From contig JAJZXP010000174.1 of the NCBI GenBank assembly GCA_021806345.1, positions 1 to 47,243 on the forward strand: a stretch of 47,243 nucleotides of DNA. The letters run 5' to 3'. Below are positions 34,265 to 42,642 of this stretch, piece by piece. Position 1 is the first letter of the stretch, and each line of letters starts with the position of its first letter. The DNA comes from Thermoplasmata archaeon. Its GTDB lineage: Archaea > Thermoplasmatota > Thermoplasmata > Thermoplasmatales > Thermoplasmataceae. Under the pieces are notes generated by a model that saw nothing but the letters and a program-made list of their open reading frames with translations, made no database searches and was not told where the DNA came from. Made by a program: the position numbers and the translations under genes.

Positions 34265-35719
34265 GTGTTTCCAAAGGGATTTATATTTGGATTTTCGCAG
34301 GCTGGTTTCCAGTCAGAAATGGGCCTGTCCGACAAAGACGAAAATAGCGATTGGTACATATGGGCAAATGACCAATACAACACAAAACAGGGGCTGGTTT
34401 CTGGGGATGATCCATCCAATGGGGCGGCATATTGGGATTTATATGAAACTGATCATGCAATTGCCAAAAGTATCAATATGAATGGTGCTAGGATTGGAAT
34501 AGAGTGGTCAAGAATTTTCCCGAAATCCACTGAATCCGTTGCTGTAAGTGTAGAGGAGAACAAGGATGACATTCTGAAAATAGAAATATCGGAGGAGAAC
34601 CTGGTGCAATTGAAAAAACTGGCCAATGCTGGGGCAGTCAATCATTACAAGGATATTTTTCTGGATTTAAGAAAAAAAGGTTTCCATACAATATTAAATC
34701 TATTTCATTGGGCACTTCCGAAGTGGATAAATGATCCTTCAAAAAGATCACACCATCCCGGGAATACCATACAAAACTGCTTTGATGGAAGAACTGTCGT
34801 TGAGTTTACGAAATTTGCAGCCTTTATCGCTTCGGAATTCAAGGATATAGTGGATGAATTCTGCACGATGAATGAACCAAATGAGGTATTCAAGACATGT
34901 AGTGAAGATAAAACTGTTCCTTCCTTCCATATCAGAATGAAATATTTTGTGGAGGCCCATGCCAGAGCCTATGATGCAATCAAAAGCATTGCAAACAAGG
35001 AAGTAGGGGTAATTTATGCAAATGGAGATATTCAATCATTTGAGAATAAGGACCCTGGAATTAAGGAGATAGTGGAATATGAGCAGAGATATTCATTCTT
35101 TGATGCACTTGTTCACGGCGATGTTTCCTGGTATGTGAGGGCACGCGAGGCAAGAAAGCTGGATCATGGAGCTTCCCTACGTGAGGACCTTAAGGGTAGA
35201 ATTGATTGGATTGGAGTCAATTATTACAGCAGGAATGTGGTGAGAAGAACCAAAAATGGCTATGAAAACGTCAAAGGTCTGGGGTACGACACAGGGTGGA
35301 TATCGATGGAAAAGTCCCTCGATGGAAGATCTGTTTCTGACACAGGCTGGGAAATATATCCAGAAGGCATTTACAATGTGTTGATGAGTTATCATAATAG
35401 ATATGGATTGCCAATGATGATTACGGAAAATGGATTGGCTGACGTAAACGATGTTTACAGGCCAAGGTATATAGTTTCTCATCTGAGTTATCTGGAAAAG
35501 GCAATAGAGGAAGGTGCAAATGTGAGAGGTTATTACACATGGGCTCTTTGTGATAATTTTGAGTGGGGTAGCGGTTATTCAAAGAGATTTGGTTTTATAA
35601 TGGTTGACTATGAGACAAAGAAGCGATATATCCGTCCCAGTGCCCTTGTCTTCAGAGAGATTGCAGGAGCCAATGCAATTCCTGAAAGCTTGAGCTGGAT
35701 GATCCAAGAGAAATTTTAA
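34265..35719 (+). CDS. Beta-glycosidase, GH1 (LacS-like)
   Basis: A 484-residue family 1 glycosidase closely patterned on the Sulfolobus beta-glycosidase. It starts with FPKGFIFGFSQAGFQSEMG; the acid/base is Glu204 in TMNEPNEV and the nucleophile Glu388 in MITENGLAD, nearly the same numbers as in LacS. GVNYYSRNVV and WALCDNFEWGSGY complete the active site. No signal peptide is present, so it acts in the cytoplasm on imported beta-glucosides, galactosides or cello-oligosaccharides. The start is the GTG at 34265; an ATG at 34255 is out of frame. It follows the trmB-like gene by 48 bases. Confidence 0.95.
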   Translation: MFPKGFIFGFSQAGFQSEMGLSDKDENSDWYIWANDQYNTKQGLVSGDDPSNGAAYWDLYETDHAIAKSINMNGARIGIEWSRIFPKSTESVAVSVEENKDDILKIEISEENLVQLKKLANAGAVNHYKDIFLDLRKKGFHTILNLFHWALPKWINDPSKRSHHPGNTIQNCFDGRTVVEFTKFAAFIASEFKDIVDEFCTMNEPNEVFKTCSEDKTVPSFHIRMKYFVEAHARAYDAIKSIANKEVGVIYANGDIQSFENKDPGIKEIVEYEQRYSFFDALVHGDVSWYVRAREARKLDHGASLREDLKGRIDWIGVNYYSRNVVRRTKNGYENVKGLGYDTGWISMEKSLDGRSVSDTGWEIYPEGIYNVLMSYHNRYGLPMMITENGLADVNDVYRPRYIVSHLSYLEKAIEEGANVRGYYTWALCDNFEWGSGYSKRFGFIMVDYETKKRYIRPSALVFREIAGANAIPESLSWMIQEKF

Positions 35720-35762
35720 AAAATATGCAGATTATTCAAATTAAATTAATGGTGATACATAA

Positions 35763-38078
35763 TTGAAAAAGAGGGTAATAGCTATCATTATGGTGGTTCT
35801 CATCATTTCATTAATTTTCACCTCTTTTTCTGCAGGAGGACAGGAGAAAACTCATGTCAAATACGTATTAAATGAATATAAGGCAGGTACGGCGGTTAGT
35901 CTTGTTTCGACACTATTTCTAAACAATGGAACACTGAAAAGTAACAATCTCTCACCTGTATACAATGGATTTCATCCATCAGAAGGAGTTTTCGACAAAT
36001 TAAATCATATGATTTACGTGACTGATTCATTCACGAATTCTGTTTCCATTGTCAACACGAATACTGATAAACTGGAGGGAGCCATTCAAGTGGGTGGATA
36101 TCCTTACGGTCTTGCATTAGACAACAAAACCAATACACTATATGTAGCGAATTCCCTGGGAAATTCTGTATCTGTAATAGACCTTTATAACAATAAGGTT
36201 GTAAGCACTATTCAAGTAGGAAAGTATCCAATTGGTGTAACTTTTGATTATGTCAATAACTGCATCTACGTTGCAAACGCGCAGGGAAACTCCCTATCGT
36301 TCATCAATACGTCTTCAAACATGGTAGCTGGCACTTTAACTGTTGGGATCTATCCGTATGCCTCAATCTTCGTGGAAAAAGATAACTTGATTTATGTTGC
36401 TAACTCGGGTTCAAATAATCTGAGTGTTATTAACCCCATTACAAAATTAATGAAGACCATAAATGTGGGATTTGATCCGAGAGGGTTAACTTTTGACAGC
36501 AGTTCAAACTCCATATATGTAGCAAATGAATGCGATAGTACTGTCTCTTACTTTAATATCTTCAATTCCAGTCGGGTGAATACATTTCACGCAGGGGATT
36601 TTCCCTATTTTCCATTATACATACAAAACCTTTCTGAAATTTTTATGTCCAGTGCCTGCTCAAACAACGTTAATATGATAAATCCAACGACAAACTTGAT
36701 TGTAAAGAATATATCCGTAGGTACTGCTCCAAGAAGCATTATTTATGATCCCTTTAATTCGAACATATACGTAGTGAATCCGTACTCGAATAACCTGAGC
36801 ATATTAAGCAAAAATCTAAGGATTATAGGTTCAATAAATGTGGGATATGGGCCAAGATCTATGATTTATGACAGCGCTTCAAAAGAGGTTGTAGTTTCAA
36901 ATGCCTGTTCAGACTATTTGACCACATTTAATGCCCTGAATTACTCCAATTTAACTGTGAGATATGGTGGAATGGATCCTTATGGATTATCTTCTTTAAA
37001 CAATGGAAAAAACATTGCAGTTTCAGATTCAGGTTCCAATAAGATAATGCTGTTGAATTCCACGAGTTTAAATGCTGTTTCCAATCTTACAACCGGAACA
37101 TTTCCAATTGAGTTAAACCTCGGAATTGGATCTGGTCCCATTGGAAACGCTTGGGATCCTGTTAATGGATATATTTACGTCGGAAATTCTTATAGAAATA
37201 ACATTTCAGTCATAGACCAAAATACCGGAAAGGCGTTGAAATATATAGGTTCCGGCATATACCCATTTTCTGTTGTATATGACCAATATAACGGATTAAT
37301 TTACGCGACAAATTCAGGATCCAATAATGTAACAGTTATCAACCCAGCTACTTGTCGTGTGATAGATTCAATCAATGTGCAAAATGGACCGAGAGGAATT
37401 GCAATTGCAAATGGCGGTGTAACCCTCTATGTGGTGAACCAGGTTTCAGGCACAGTATCTCAAATTAATGCATCTTCAAATACAGTTCAGGATACTTTTA
37501 ACGTTGGAGGAGGACCATGCTGCGCAGCAATTGACCCACAAAACGGCTTTCTATATATCACCGATGCATATTCGAACACACTAGTAGCATTAAACACTTC
37601 CTCCCAAGCAGTTCAGTGTGATTTTTCAGTGGGACAAAATCCAGCGGGAGTTTTATTCGATCCAGTTTCACATGCCGTTCTGGTATCCAACCATAACAGC
37701 GGAACAATTTCAGTTATCTATACCCCGGCTAAAACGGGTGGATATACGCTAACATTCAAAGAATATGGATTGGCAAAAGGGTCAAAATGGTCAGTGAATA
37801 TTTTAAATATAAAGTCAGAGAATTCAGTAAATAACGATCTTAATTTCACGCTTATCAACGGAACATATTCCTATGCTGTGGCAAACATCACAGGATACAG
37901 GATCATCACCAATTCCTCAGGTCGAATCAGCATTAACGGAGAAAATGTTAAGGTAAGTATATTATTCCAGAAATCAGTCGGAGGCGGTTCCATTGAGTTA
38001 ATATGGGGACTTATTGTTGCCACATCTGTTGTCTTAATCTCACTGTTTTTGTATCGGAAGAAGAAAAATGGGATTTGA
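35763..38078 (+). CDS. Secreted YVTN beta-propeller surface protein with C-terminal anchor
   Basis: A 771-residue protein. A signal peptide (residues about 1-24) is followed by about 14 repeats of the YVTN type, with the recurring pattern [IV]YVAN..SN..SVI... plus VG.YP.G, enough for two seven-bladed propellers. Next is a small beta domain (about 660-735, YTLTFKEYGLAKGSKW) often found in Thermoplasmata surface proteins, then one membrane helix (IWGLIVATSVVLISLFLY) and RKKK. It is cell-surface and likely binding or adhesive; the ligand is unknown. The start is a TTG preceded by GGTGAT with 6-base spacing, and there is no clear TATA box, so it is probably co-transcribed with the GH1 gene. Confidence 0.85.
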   Translation: MKKRVIAIIMVVLIISLIFTSFSAGGQEKTHVKYVLNEYKAGTAVSLVSTLFLNNGTLKSNNLSPVYNGFHPSEGVFDKLNHMIYVTDSFTNSVSIVNTNTDKLEGAIQVGGYPYGLALDNKTNTLYVANSLGNSVSVIDLYNNKVVSTIQVGKYPIGVTFDYVNNCIYVANAQGNSLSFINTSSNMVAGTLTVGIYPYASIFVEKDNLIYVANSGSNNLSVINPITKLMKTINVGFDPRGLTFDSSSNSIYVANECDSTVSYFNIFNSSRVNTFHAGDFPYFPLYIQNLSEIFMSSACSNNVNMINPTTNLIVKNISVGTAPRSIIYDPFNSNIYVVNPYSNNLSILSKNLRIIGSINVGYGPRSMIYDSASKEVVVSNACSDYLTTFNALNYSNLTVRYGGMDPYGLSSLNNGKNIAVSDSGSNKIMLLNSTSLNAVSNLTTGTFPIELNLGIGSGPIGNAWDPVNGYIYVGNSYRNNISVIDQNTGKALKYIGSGIYPFSVVYDQYNGLIYATNSGSNNVTVINPATCRVIDSINVQNGPRGIAIANGGVTLYVVNQVSGTVSQINASSNTVQDTFNVGGGPCCAAIDPQNGFLYITDAYSNTLVALNTSSQAVQCDFSVGQNPAGVLFDPVSHAVLVSNHNSGTISVIYTPAKTGGYTLTFKEYGLAKGSKWSVNILNIKSENSVNNDLNFTLINGTYSYAVANITGYRIITNSSGRISINGENVKVSILFQKSVGGGSIELIWGLIVATSVVLISLFLYRKKKNGI

Positions 38079-38163
38079 TATGGGACGTTAATGATTTAAA
38101 CAAATGAATATAAAATATGACCTTTTTCCAAACTGGATCAACTTGTCACTTTAGCCATGTAAA

Positions 38164-38173
38164 CCATATAATA
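38164..38173 (+). promoter_or_regulatory. TATA box for the FMN split-barrel gene
   Basis: CATATAATAG is centred about 28 bases before the ATG at 38197, predicting transcription start within a few bases of the start codon. Confidence 0.5.
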
Positions 38174-38196
38174 GAACTTCCCGTTTATCTCAGTAT

Positions 38197-38820
38197 ATGT
38201 CTTTAAACTATAGGGTCAAACGAAATCCGGAAAGAGAAATTCTTGACGTTGAGCAGGCTTATCAAATCCTGGATGAAGGATCGATAGCGCATGTATCATT
38301 CGTGGAGGACAATATTCCCTATAATATTCCAATGATATATGCAAGGGATGGAAACAGGATCATAATTCACTGCTCCATCAAAAGCAGATTTTATAAGACC
38401 TTAAGTTATGGAACTGAGACATGCGCAACCGTCACGATACTCGATGGAATTGTTGTGGCAAAAAGTGCTTTTCATTGCTCTATGAACTACAGGTCAGTTA
38501 TGCTATTTGGGTCAATGAAACCAATTACTGATGGAAATGAAAAGATGTTAGCTTCAAGAATAATAACAGAAAAAATTATTCCTGGAAGGTGGAGCGACTG
38601 TAGACAACCAAATCAAATCGAACTTAAGTCTACAGGTTTCCTTGAAATGAAAATCGAGACATTTTCGGCCAAAGCCCGGAGAGGATGGCCAAAGGATGAT
38701 CCTGCTGATTCCAATCTGCCCTACTGGTCTGGAGTGATACCTGTCAAAACCTACAAATCAAAGGCGGAAGCTTCTCCAACCGACAATAACAATATCAGGG
38801 TTCCGTCCTATATCAATTAA
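38197..38820 (+). CDS. Pyridoxamine 5'-phosphate oxidase-like FMN split-barrel protein (NimA-like)
   Basis: A 207-residue protein with the split-barrel pattern of NimA/PPOX-like flavoproteins. EQAYQILDEGSIAHVSFVED is the first helix-strand unit, IPMIYARDGNRIIIHCS the next, and SVMLFGSMKPI the barrel strand facing the flavin. The C-terminal WSDCRQPNQIELKSTG and KARRGWPKDD match the NimA-like tail. It may bind FMN or F420 and reduce nitro or related compounds, but the true substrate is unknown. It is likely a single-gene transcript. Confidence 0.78.
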   Translation: MSLNYRVKRNPEREILDVEQAYQILDEGSIAHVSFVEDNIPYNIPMIYARDGNRIIIHCSIKSRFYKTLSYGTETCATVTILDGIVVAKSAFHCSMNYRSVMLFGSMKPITDGNEKMLASRIITEKIIPGRWSDCRQPNQIELKSTGFLEMKIETFSAKARRGWPKDDPADSNLPYWSGVIPVKTYKSKAEASPTDNNNIRVPSYIN

Positions 38821-38891
38821 ACGGGACTAAGTGATGGAATTGTTGAATTATTCGTAATTTAACTGTTTTTAACTGAGTTTCACGTTTTTAA

Positions 38892-38909
38892 TTTAAATAA
38901 TTATTTAAA
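38892..38909. repeat. Perfect 18-base A/T palindrome
   Basis: TTTAAATAATTATTTAAA reads the same on both strands and lies in the 165-base gap before the DUF167 gene. It could be a regulator site or promoter element, but its extreme A/T content makes chance a real possibility. Confidence 0.35.
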
Positions 38910-38940
38910 ATAATGGAGAAAGAATGATTTTAACTATACA

Positions 38941-38956
38941 AAAGAGGGATCTCTTT
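38941..38956. promoter_or_regulatory. Short hairpin AAAGAG-GGAT-CTCTTT
   Basis: A perfect 6-base inverted repeat with a four-base loop, 30 bases before the DUF167 start. It could be an operator or a structured leader. No T-run follows, so a terminator is less likely. Confidence 0.3.
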
Positions 38957-38985
38957 CCCATAAGTGAAAATCTTTAATTCATATA

Positions 38986-39249
38986 TTGTATAAGACCAGT
39001 GTGATCCTCCATGTGAAGGTTAGAGTTGGACGGGGCAAATTGAATAGAAATGGAGATAATCTCACAATTTTTACGGAAGAACCAATGAAAAACAATCGGG
39101 CAAATTATGACATCATCAAACAGGTAGCCAATAACTTCCACGTGAATACTGAACAGGTGAGGATTCTAAGAGGTTTCACTTCAAGGAATAAACTCATAGA
39201 ATTAAGGATAAATGGGTCGGATAATACTTCTGAGTTGAACAACGATTGA
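38986..39249 (+). CDS. DUF167/YggU-family protein
   Basis: A small basic protein of about 80-87 residues with the DUF167 pattern: HVKVRVGRGKLNRNGD (first strands), then PMKNNRANYDIIKQVANNF (the family's P..GKAN helix, here with N for G), and VRILRGFTSRNKLIEL. The family has a conserved fold of unknown function, sometimes linked to nucleic-acid binding. The start is uncertain: TTG at 38986 or GTG at 39001; both precede the first conserved strand. Confidence 0.7.
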   Translation: MYKTSVILHVKVRVGRGKLNRNGDNLTIFTEEPMKNNRANYDIIKQVANNFHVNTEQVRILRGFTSRNKLIELRINGSDNTSELNND

Positions 39250-39340
39250 ATCATCGAAATTAGATAAATTTAATTCCTTTAGGTTTTATCTTATGGTACG
39301 AATTGGTTAAAAAAATGGACAATAAACTTAAACTGAAAAT

Positions 39341-39766
39341 TTACAAATTTTCAACAGTCTTACTTACTATTTCCAGCTTATTCCCGATTTTGTTGAGTTT
39401 CTCATTATCTGTCAGAAGCGTGAGTTTCATTTCCTTCGCGTTCCAAAGATATGAGACATCCCTGAAATTAATATTTTTATATATTGCAATATCCAGCATA
39501 GTTCTGAAATTGTCCCAGGTTCCTTTGAGAGTATCAACATTTTTCATAATGTCCATCAAATCTTCCCCTATGGAAATAATTCTATTTTTTTCCTCTTCCT
39601 CTTCTTCCATTAGGCATCTGTTTGCTATAAGATCCCCGACTTCTGAATAGCAGGATTCTAAAATATAAGAATTCTCAATTATTTCAAGGGCCTTATCAGA
39701 TTTAACCAAAAATAACTTTATGAAAGAGGGCCCATCAATAAGATATTGCTTTACTATACTAATCAC
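39341..39766 (-). CDS. vapC: VapC-like PIN-domain toxin
   Basis: A 141-residue PIN protein with the VapC acidic residues in order: Asp11 (YLIDGPSFIKLF), Glu42 (YSEVGDLIA), Asp103 (FRDVSYLWNA) and Asp120 (LLTDNEKL). VapC toxins are Mg-dependent endoribonucleases that cut tRNA or rRNA when freed from antitoxin. A Glu run (EEEEEEK, residues 54-60) is unusual. The start overlaps the end of the antitoxin gene by eight bases, typical of vapBC. The stop sits inside an inverted repeat GAAAATTT-AC-AAATTTTC (39335-39352). Confidence 0.8.
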   Translation of the reverse strand: MISIVKQYLIDGPSFIKLFLVKSDKALEIIENSYILESCYSEVGDLIANRCLMEEEEEEKNRIISIGEDLMDIMKNVDTLKGTWDNFRTMLDIAIYKNINFRDVSYLWNAKEMKLTLLTDNEKLNKIGNKLEIVSKTVENL

Positions 39767-39977
39767 TCCTTTTTTTATTAACCATTAAGAAGTTCCCCAG
39801 CGACTCCCCTTTAAATTTCTCTGATAGGTTCTGTATCTTTTTTGCCAAAATCTCCCTTTCCATAGCTAAAACCTCTTTTTTCAAAGACCTCCTGATTAAA
39901 TCAGAAACATTTAAATCGTATTTCTTCAATTGCTCGTATAAGTCATCTTCAATTCTTACACTAATGATCTGGGTCAT
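39759..39977 (-). CDS. vapB: VapB-like ribbon-helix-helix antitoxin
   Basis: A 72-residue protein with the RHH DNA-binding N-terminus TQIISVRIEDDLYEQLKKY and NVSDLIRRSLKKEV, and a charged C-terminal helix (EREILAKKIQNLSEKF) that would wrap the toxin. It is expected to neutralise the PIN toxin encoded next and repress the pair's own promoter. A palindromic TGTATACA (39985-39992) lies 8 bases upstream of the ATG and is a good candidate for the repressor site. Confidence 0.82.
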   Translation of the reverse strand: MTQIISVRIEDDLYEQLKKYDLNVSDLIRRSLKKEVLAMEREILAKKIQNLSEKFKGESLGNFLMVNKKRSD

Positions 39978-40313
39978 CTATTTTTGTATACACATAACGT
40001 ATTTTAACATTGTTTTACCCAATATAAGAATGTAAATAACTTCATCATTCTGCTAGTATATATTGAAGCGAGTCTGTATATTGAACAATGAAACATATTC
40101 TGATATGGATTTAATTAGAAGATGAGTATAGATGAAAATCAATCCACTCGGAAAGAAATTCTAGCAATAAAAATCATATAAAAGAGGGTATAGATTGTTT
40201 CCAAACAAATTCTTACAAGTTAAATTTATCAACCAACATAAAATAGAAATCCATTACCTAATGAGTAATTGTTATATAGTGTTAGACAATGTCTATCACG
40301 ATGAATAGAAAAA
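39978..40313. other. Intergenic region with divergent promoters
   Basis: This 336-base gap between the vapBC and aromatic-acid operons has no recognisable gene. Near the left end is the palindrome TGTATACA (39985-39992), before vapB on the minus strand. Near the right end is GTTATATAGT (40271-40280), a TATA-like box 40 bases before the chorismate mutase start. A 19-codon open stretch at 40122 is too short to call. The rest is A/T-rich and featureless to me. Confidence 0.5.
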
Positions 40314-40913
40314 GTGGTGGTTTATTTTATAGAGGATGTTACGTCAGGGTCACTTCAGAAATTAAGACAGGAAATTTTTAGAAATACTGAGGAGTTGTTA
40401 AGGCTTTTTGATGAGAGGAGAAAACTTTCCAAACATATTTCAGTCCTTAAGTCTAAGGAAAATATGAAAATTCGTGATCGCGAAAGGGAGATTCAAGTGA
40501 TTGATAATATTCATCCCGCGGATTCTATACAAAAGGGAATTCTAAACATGATATTTGAATACACTATTTCCTGCGAAACCTCATTGGATATCCCCGCAGA
40601 GAATGACTTTTCTTCTGAGACATTAGTGATAAGAGGGCCAACAGGAACTCTTGAGCTTTTGGCTTCGACTATAAGTTGCAATCCAGGTGCTGAGGTTTAC
40701 GCCACCGATAAATTGGATGAAAAATTCAAATTGGGTGCTGTTAAGAAGGGAGCTCACATTATACATGGAAATTGCAGCAATGCAGACATCAAAATAGGTC
40801 ATGGCGAAGACCTTGGTGCATTTGACATAGTTATATCCAATAATGGCACGATGATGATCAGGTCTGAGGTCGTACATTCAGGTGGTATTGGTCTCAAGGT
40901 TCAGGTGGACTGA
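40314..40913 (+). CDS. Chorismate mutase (AroQ-type) fused to an uncharacterised C-terminal domain
   Basis: A 199-residue protein. Residues about 14-85 match AroQ chorismate mutase: LQKLRQEIFRNTEELLRLFD, then RRKLSKHISVLK and DREREIQVI, supplying the Arg and Lys residues that bind the substrate. This enzyme converts chorismate to prephenate. Residues about 95-199 (LVIRGPTGTLELLAST through SNADIKIGHGEDL and FDIVISNNG) form a second, alpha/beta-like domain that I do not recognise; it lies where some fusions carry TyrA or PheA. The start is GTG at 40314 or 40317. The tyrA start follows the stop immediately. Confidence 0.75.
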   Translation: MVVYFIEDVTSGSLQKLRQEIFRNTEELLRLFDERRKLSKHISVLKSKENMKIRDREREIQVIDNIHPADSIQKGILNMIFEYTISCETSLDIPAENDFSSETLVIRGPTGTLELLASTISCNPGAEVYATDKLDEKFKLGAVKKGAHIIHGNCSNADIKIGHGEDLGAFDIVISNNGTMMIRSEVVHSGGIGLKVQVD

Positions 40914-41576
40914 ATGAATGTCTTCATAATGGGTAACAGAGGACGAATGGGGACTCTCCTCACCGGCATATTTATTGCGATGGGACACGAAGTAGGTGGA
41001 TTTGACATACTGGATGGGAGAAATGAGCCCGATTCAAGGGAATTGCAAAAGAGCGATGCAATATTGCTATCCATACCACAGGAGCAAGCCCTGCAATTTT
41101 GCGTTAGCCACCCCGAATTAAGAAACATAATCGAAATTGGGTCAACCAAATCCATAATGAAAGCACTCAGGAACAGGATCATAAGTATACATCCACTGTT
41201 CGGTCCACTTAGTTACCAGTCTGGCAACAAGAGGAAGATCTTCTTCATAGACGATATTTCTCCTGAAGGATCCATGGTTCTGATTAGAAAATTATTTGGC
41301 GATATGGAATTGATCCCCATAGGGTATGACGACCACGATAAGTTAATGGCTGAAATGCTGGTGACTCCATACATAATTTCACTTATCAGTTCAAGACTGA
41401 GTACTGGCAGGGAACCCATGACAAGATCAGCTGAGGTTTTGGAGCAGGTGTCGCTAATTTCAAAGTTGCAGAGTCCGGAGGTTTTGAACATGAGCGTTTT
41501 CCTGAATCCCTATTCAAAATCAGTTTTCGAAAATATACGAACATCACTTGAATCACTAATGGGGGAAATTAAATGA
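40914..41576 (+). CDS. tyrA: Prephenate dehydrogenase, short form
   Basis: A 220-residue prephenate dehydrogenase. The NAD loop is GNRGRMG (about residues 7-13), the substrate motif is SIHPLFGP (H-P-x-F-G-P), and the helical C-terminal part has MAEMLVTPYIISLISSRL, where the family binds the prephenate ring. It would oxidatively decarboxylate prephenate to 4-hydroxyphenylpyruvate for tyrosine synthesis. It is shorter than the usual 270-300 residues and has no ACT domain. It lies directly between chorismate mutase and DAHP synthase, overlapping the latter by four bases. Confidence 0.85.
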   Translation: MNVFIMGNRGRMGTLLTGIFIAMGHEVGGFDILDGRNEPDSRELQKSDAILLSIPQEQALQFCVSHPELRNIIEIGSTKSIMKALRNRIISIHPLFGPLSYQSGNKRKIFFIDDISPEGSMVLIRKLFGDMELIPIGYDDHDKLMAEMLVTPYIISLISSRLSTGREPMTRSAEVLEQVSLISKLQSPEVLNMSVFLNPYSKSVFENIRTSLESLMGEIK

Positions 41577-42565
41577 TTTTTATACCTAAGAACGAAGAAT
41601 ACATGGAAAGCTTAAAGGATAGAATTGCAGATTCAACCACATCCTACAGGGTCATGCATCTTTACGGGAAAAATATTCTGATAACACCGGACGATAGTGC
41701 TCCAATCCTGAAGGATGACAAAGAAAATCTGGTCGCAGTGAAAACAGGCCTCTATTCAAGAGACCTGACAGATAGGAATACCAACGTTTCAATAGGCAAC
41801 ATAAACATTGGTGGAAAGAAATTGATCATTGCCGCCGGTCCTTGCGCAGTTGAAAGCCTTGAGCAGACGACTGAGATTGCCGAACAGGTAAAGAAACTCG
41901 GTGCAGATATGATTAGAGGTGGTGCATTTAAACCCAGAACCAGTCCGTATAATTTCCAGGGACTCGGGAAGGATGGAATAAGGATCCTGGAAAAAGCAAA
42001 GGAACAGACAGGATTGCCAATAGTCTCTGAATTAATGGATATATCCGATTATCCCTTTTTCAGGGATGGAATAGATATGATTCAGGTTGGTTCAAGAAAT
42101 TCCCAAAACTTCTCAATGCTCAAATTCCTTGGAAGATCAAATAAACCAGTTCTCCTAAAAAACGGCATGGGAAATTCCACAGATGAATGGATGAGTTCTG
42201 CGGAATACATTCTTTCAGGAGGTAACGGAAACGTAGTCCTGTGCTACAGGGGAACCAGGGGGTTTGAAAGGAGAACAAGGTTTGCAATGGATATAGGATC
42301 AATAACTGTAGCCAAGAAGATCAGTCACCTACCAGTATGTGCCGACCCCAGCCATCCATCCGGAAACAGGGATTATGTTGAATCCATGGCATTAGCCGCA
42401 GTTTCAGCCGGTTGTGATATGCTGGAAATAGAAGTACACAATGATCCTGACAATGCCCTATCCGATAAGGAACAGCAGATCACGTTTGAAACCTTTGGGA
42501 GGATTGTGAAAAGTGCCAGAAAAATCAGGGAGTTTATACTTGAGAATTCAAAAACTGTGGAATAA
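41573..42565 (+). CDS. aroF: 3-deoxy-7-phosphoheptulonate (DAHP) synthase, type I-beta
   Basis: A 330-residue protein. Residues about 1-70 form a ferredoxin-like regulatory domain found in the Thermotoga-type enzyme, followed by the TIM barrel with KKLIIAAGPCAVES, RGGAFKPRTSPYNFQGLG, LLKNGMGNS, CYRGTRGFE and ADPSHPSGNRDYV, which hold the metal and phosphoenolpyruvate/E4P site. It starts the shikimate pathway from erythrose 4-phosphate and phosphoenolpyruvate. Most euryarchaea use a different route, but Thermoplasmatales have DAHP synthase. The start overlaps tyrA by four bases (ATGA). Confidence 0.93.
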   Translation: MIFIPKNEEYMESLKDRIADSTTSYRVMHLYGKNILITPDDSAPILKDDKENLVAVKTGLYSRDLTDRNTNVSIGNINIGGKKLIIAAGPCAVESLEQTTEIAEQVKKLGADMIRGGAFKPRTSPYNFQGLGKDGIRILEKAKEQTGLPIVSELMDISDYPFFRDGIDMIQVGSRNSQNFSMLKFLGRSNKPVLLKNGMGNSTDEWMSSAEYILSGGNGNVVLCYRGTRGFERRTRFAMDIGSITVAKKISHLPVCADPSHPSGNRDYVESMALAAVSAGCDMLEIEVHNDPDNALSDKEQQITFETFGRIVKSARKIREFILENSKTVE

Positions 42566-42634
42566 AATGTCAGCTGCATTTTTCCAATGTATAGGAAATT
42601 AGTATGGCCGTGATTGATTCTTTCATTATTTCAA

Positions 42635-42642
42635 GTTTTTTT
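42635..42642 (+). terminator. T-run terminator after the aromatic operon
   Basis: A run of T residues (AAGTTTTTTTAAATTTT) about 70 bases after the DAHP synthase stop fits a simple archaeal poly-T terminator. It overlaps the end of the convergent Lrp gene. Confidence 0.4.

Noticed and set aside
34748..35035. Minus-strand open frames within the GH1 gene
   Set aside because: They are mirrors of a gene with fully conserved catalytic motifs and show no family features of their own.
39303..39650. 115-codon open frame on the plus strand
   Set aside because: It lies opposite vapC, whose PIN motifs and coupling to vapB clearly mark the minus strand as coding. The plus-strand peptide is Ser/Leu-rich, as mirror translations are.
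40122..40181. 19-codon frame beginning MSIDENQSTRKEILAIKII
   Set aside because: It faintly resembles the start of a winged-helix regulator, but it is far too short and has no continuation in another frame that I can see.
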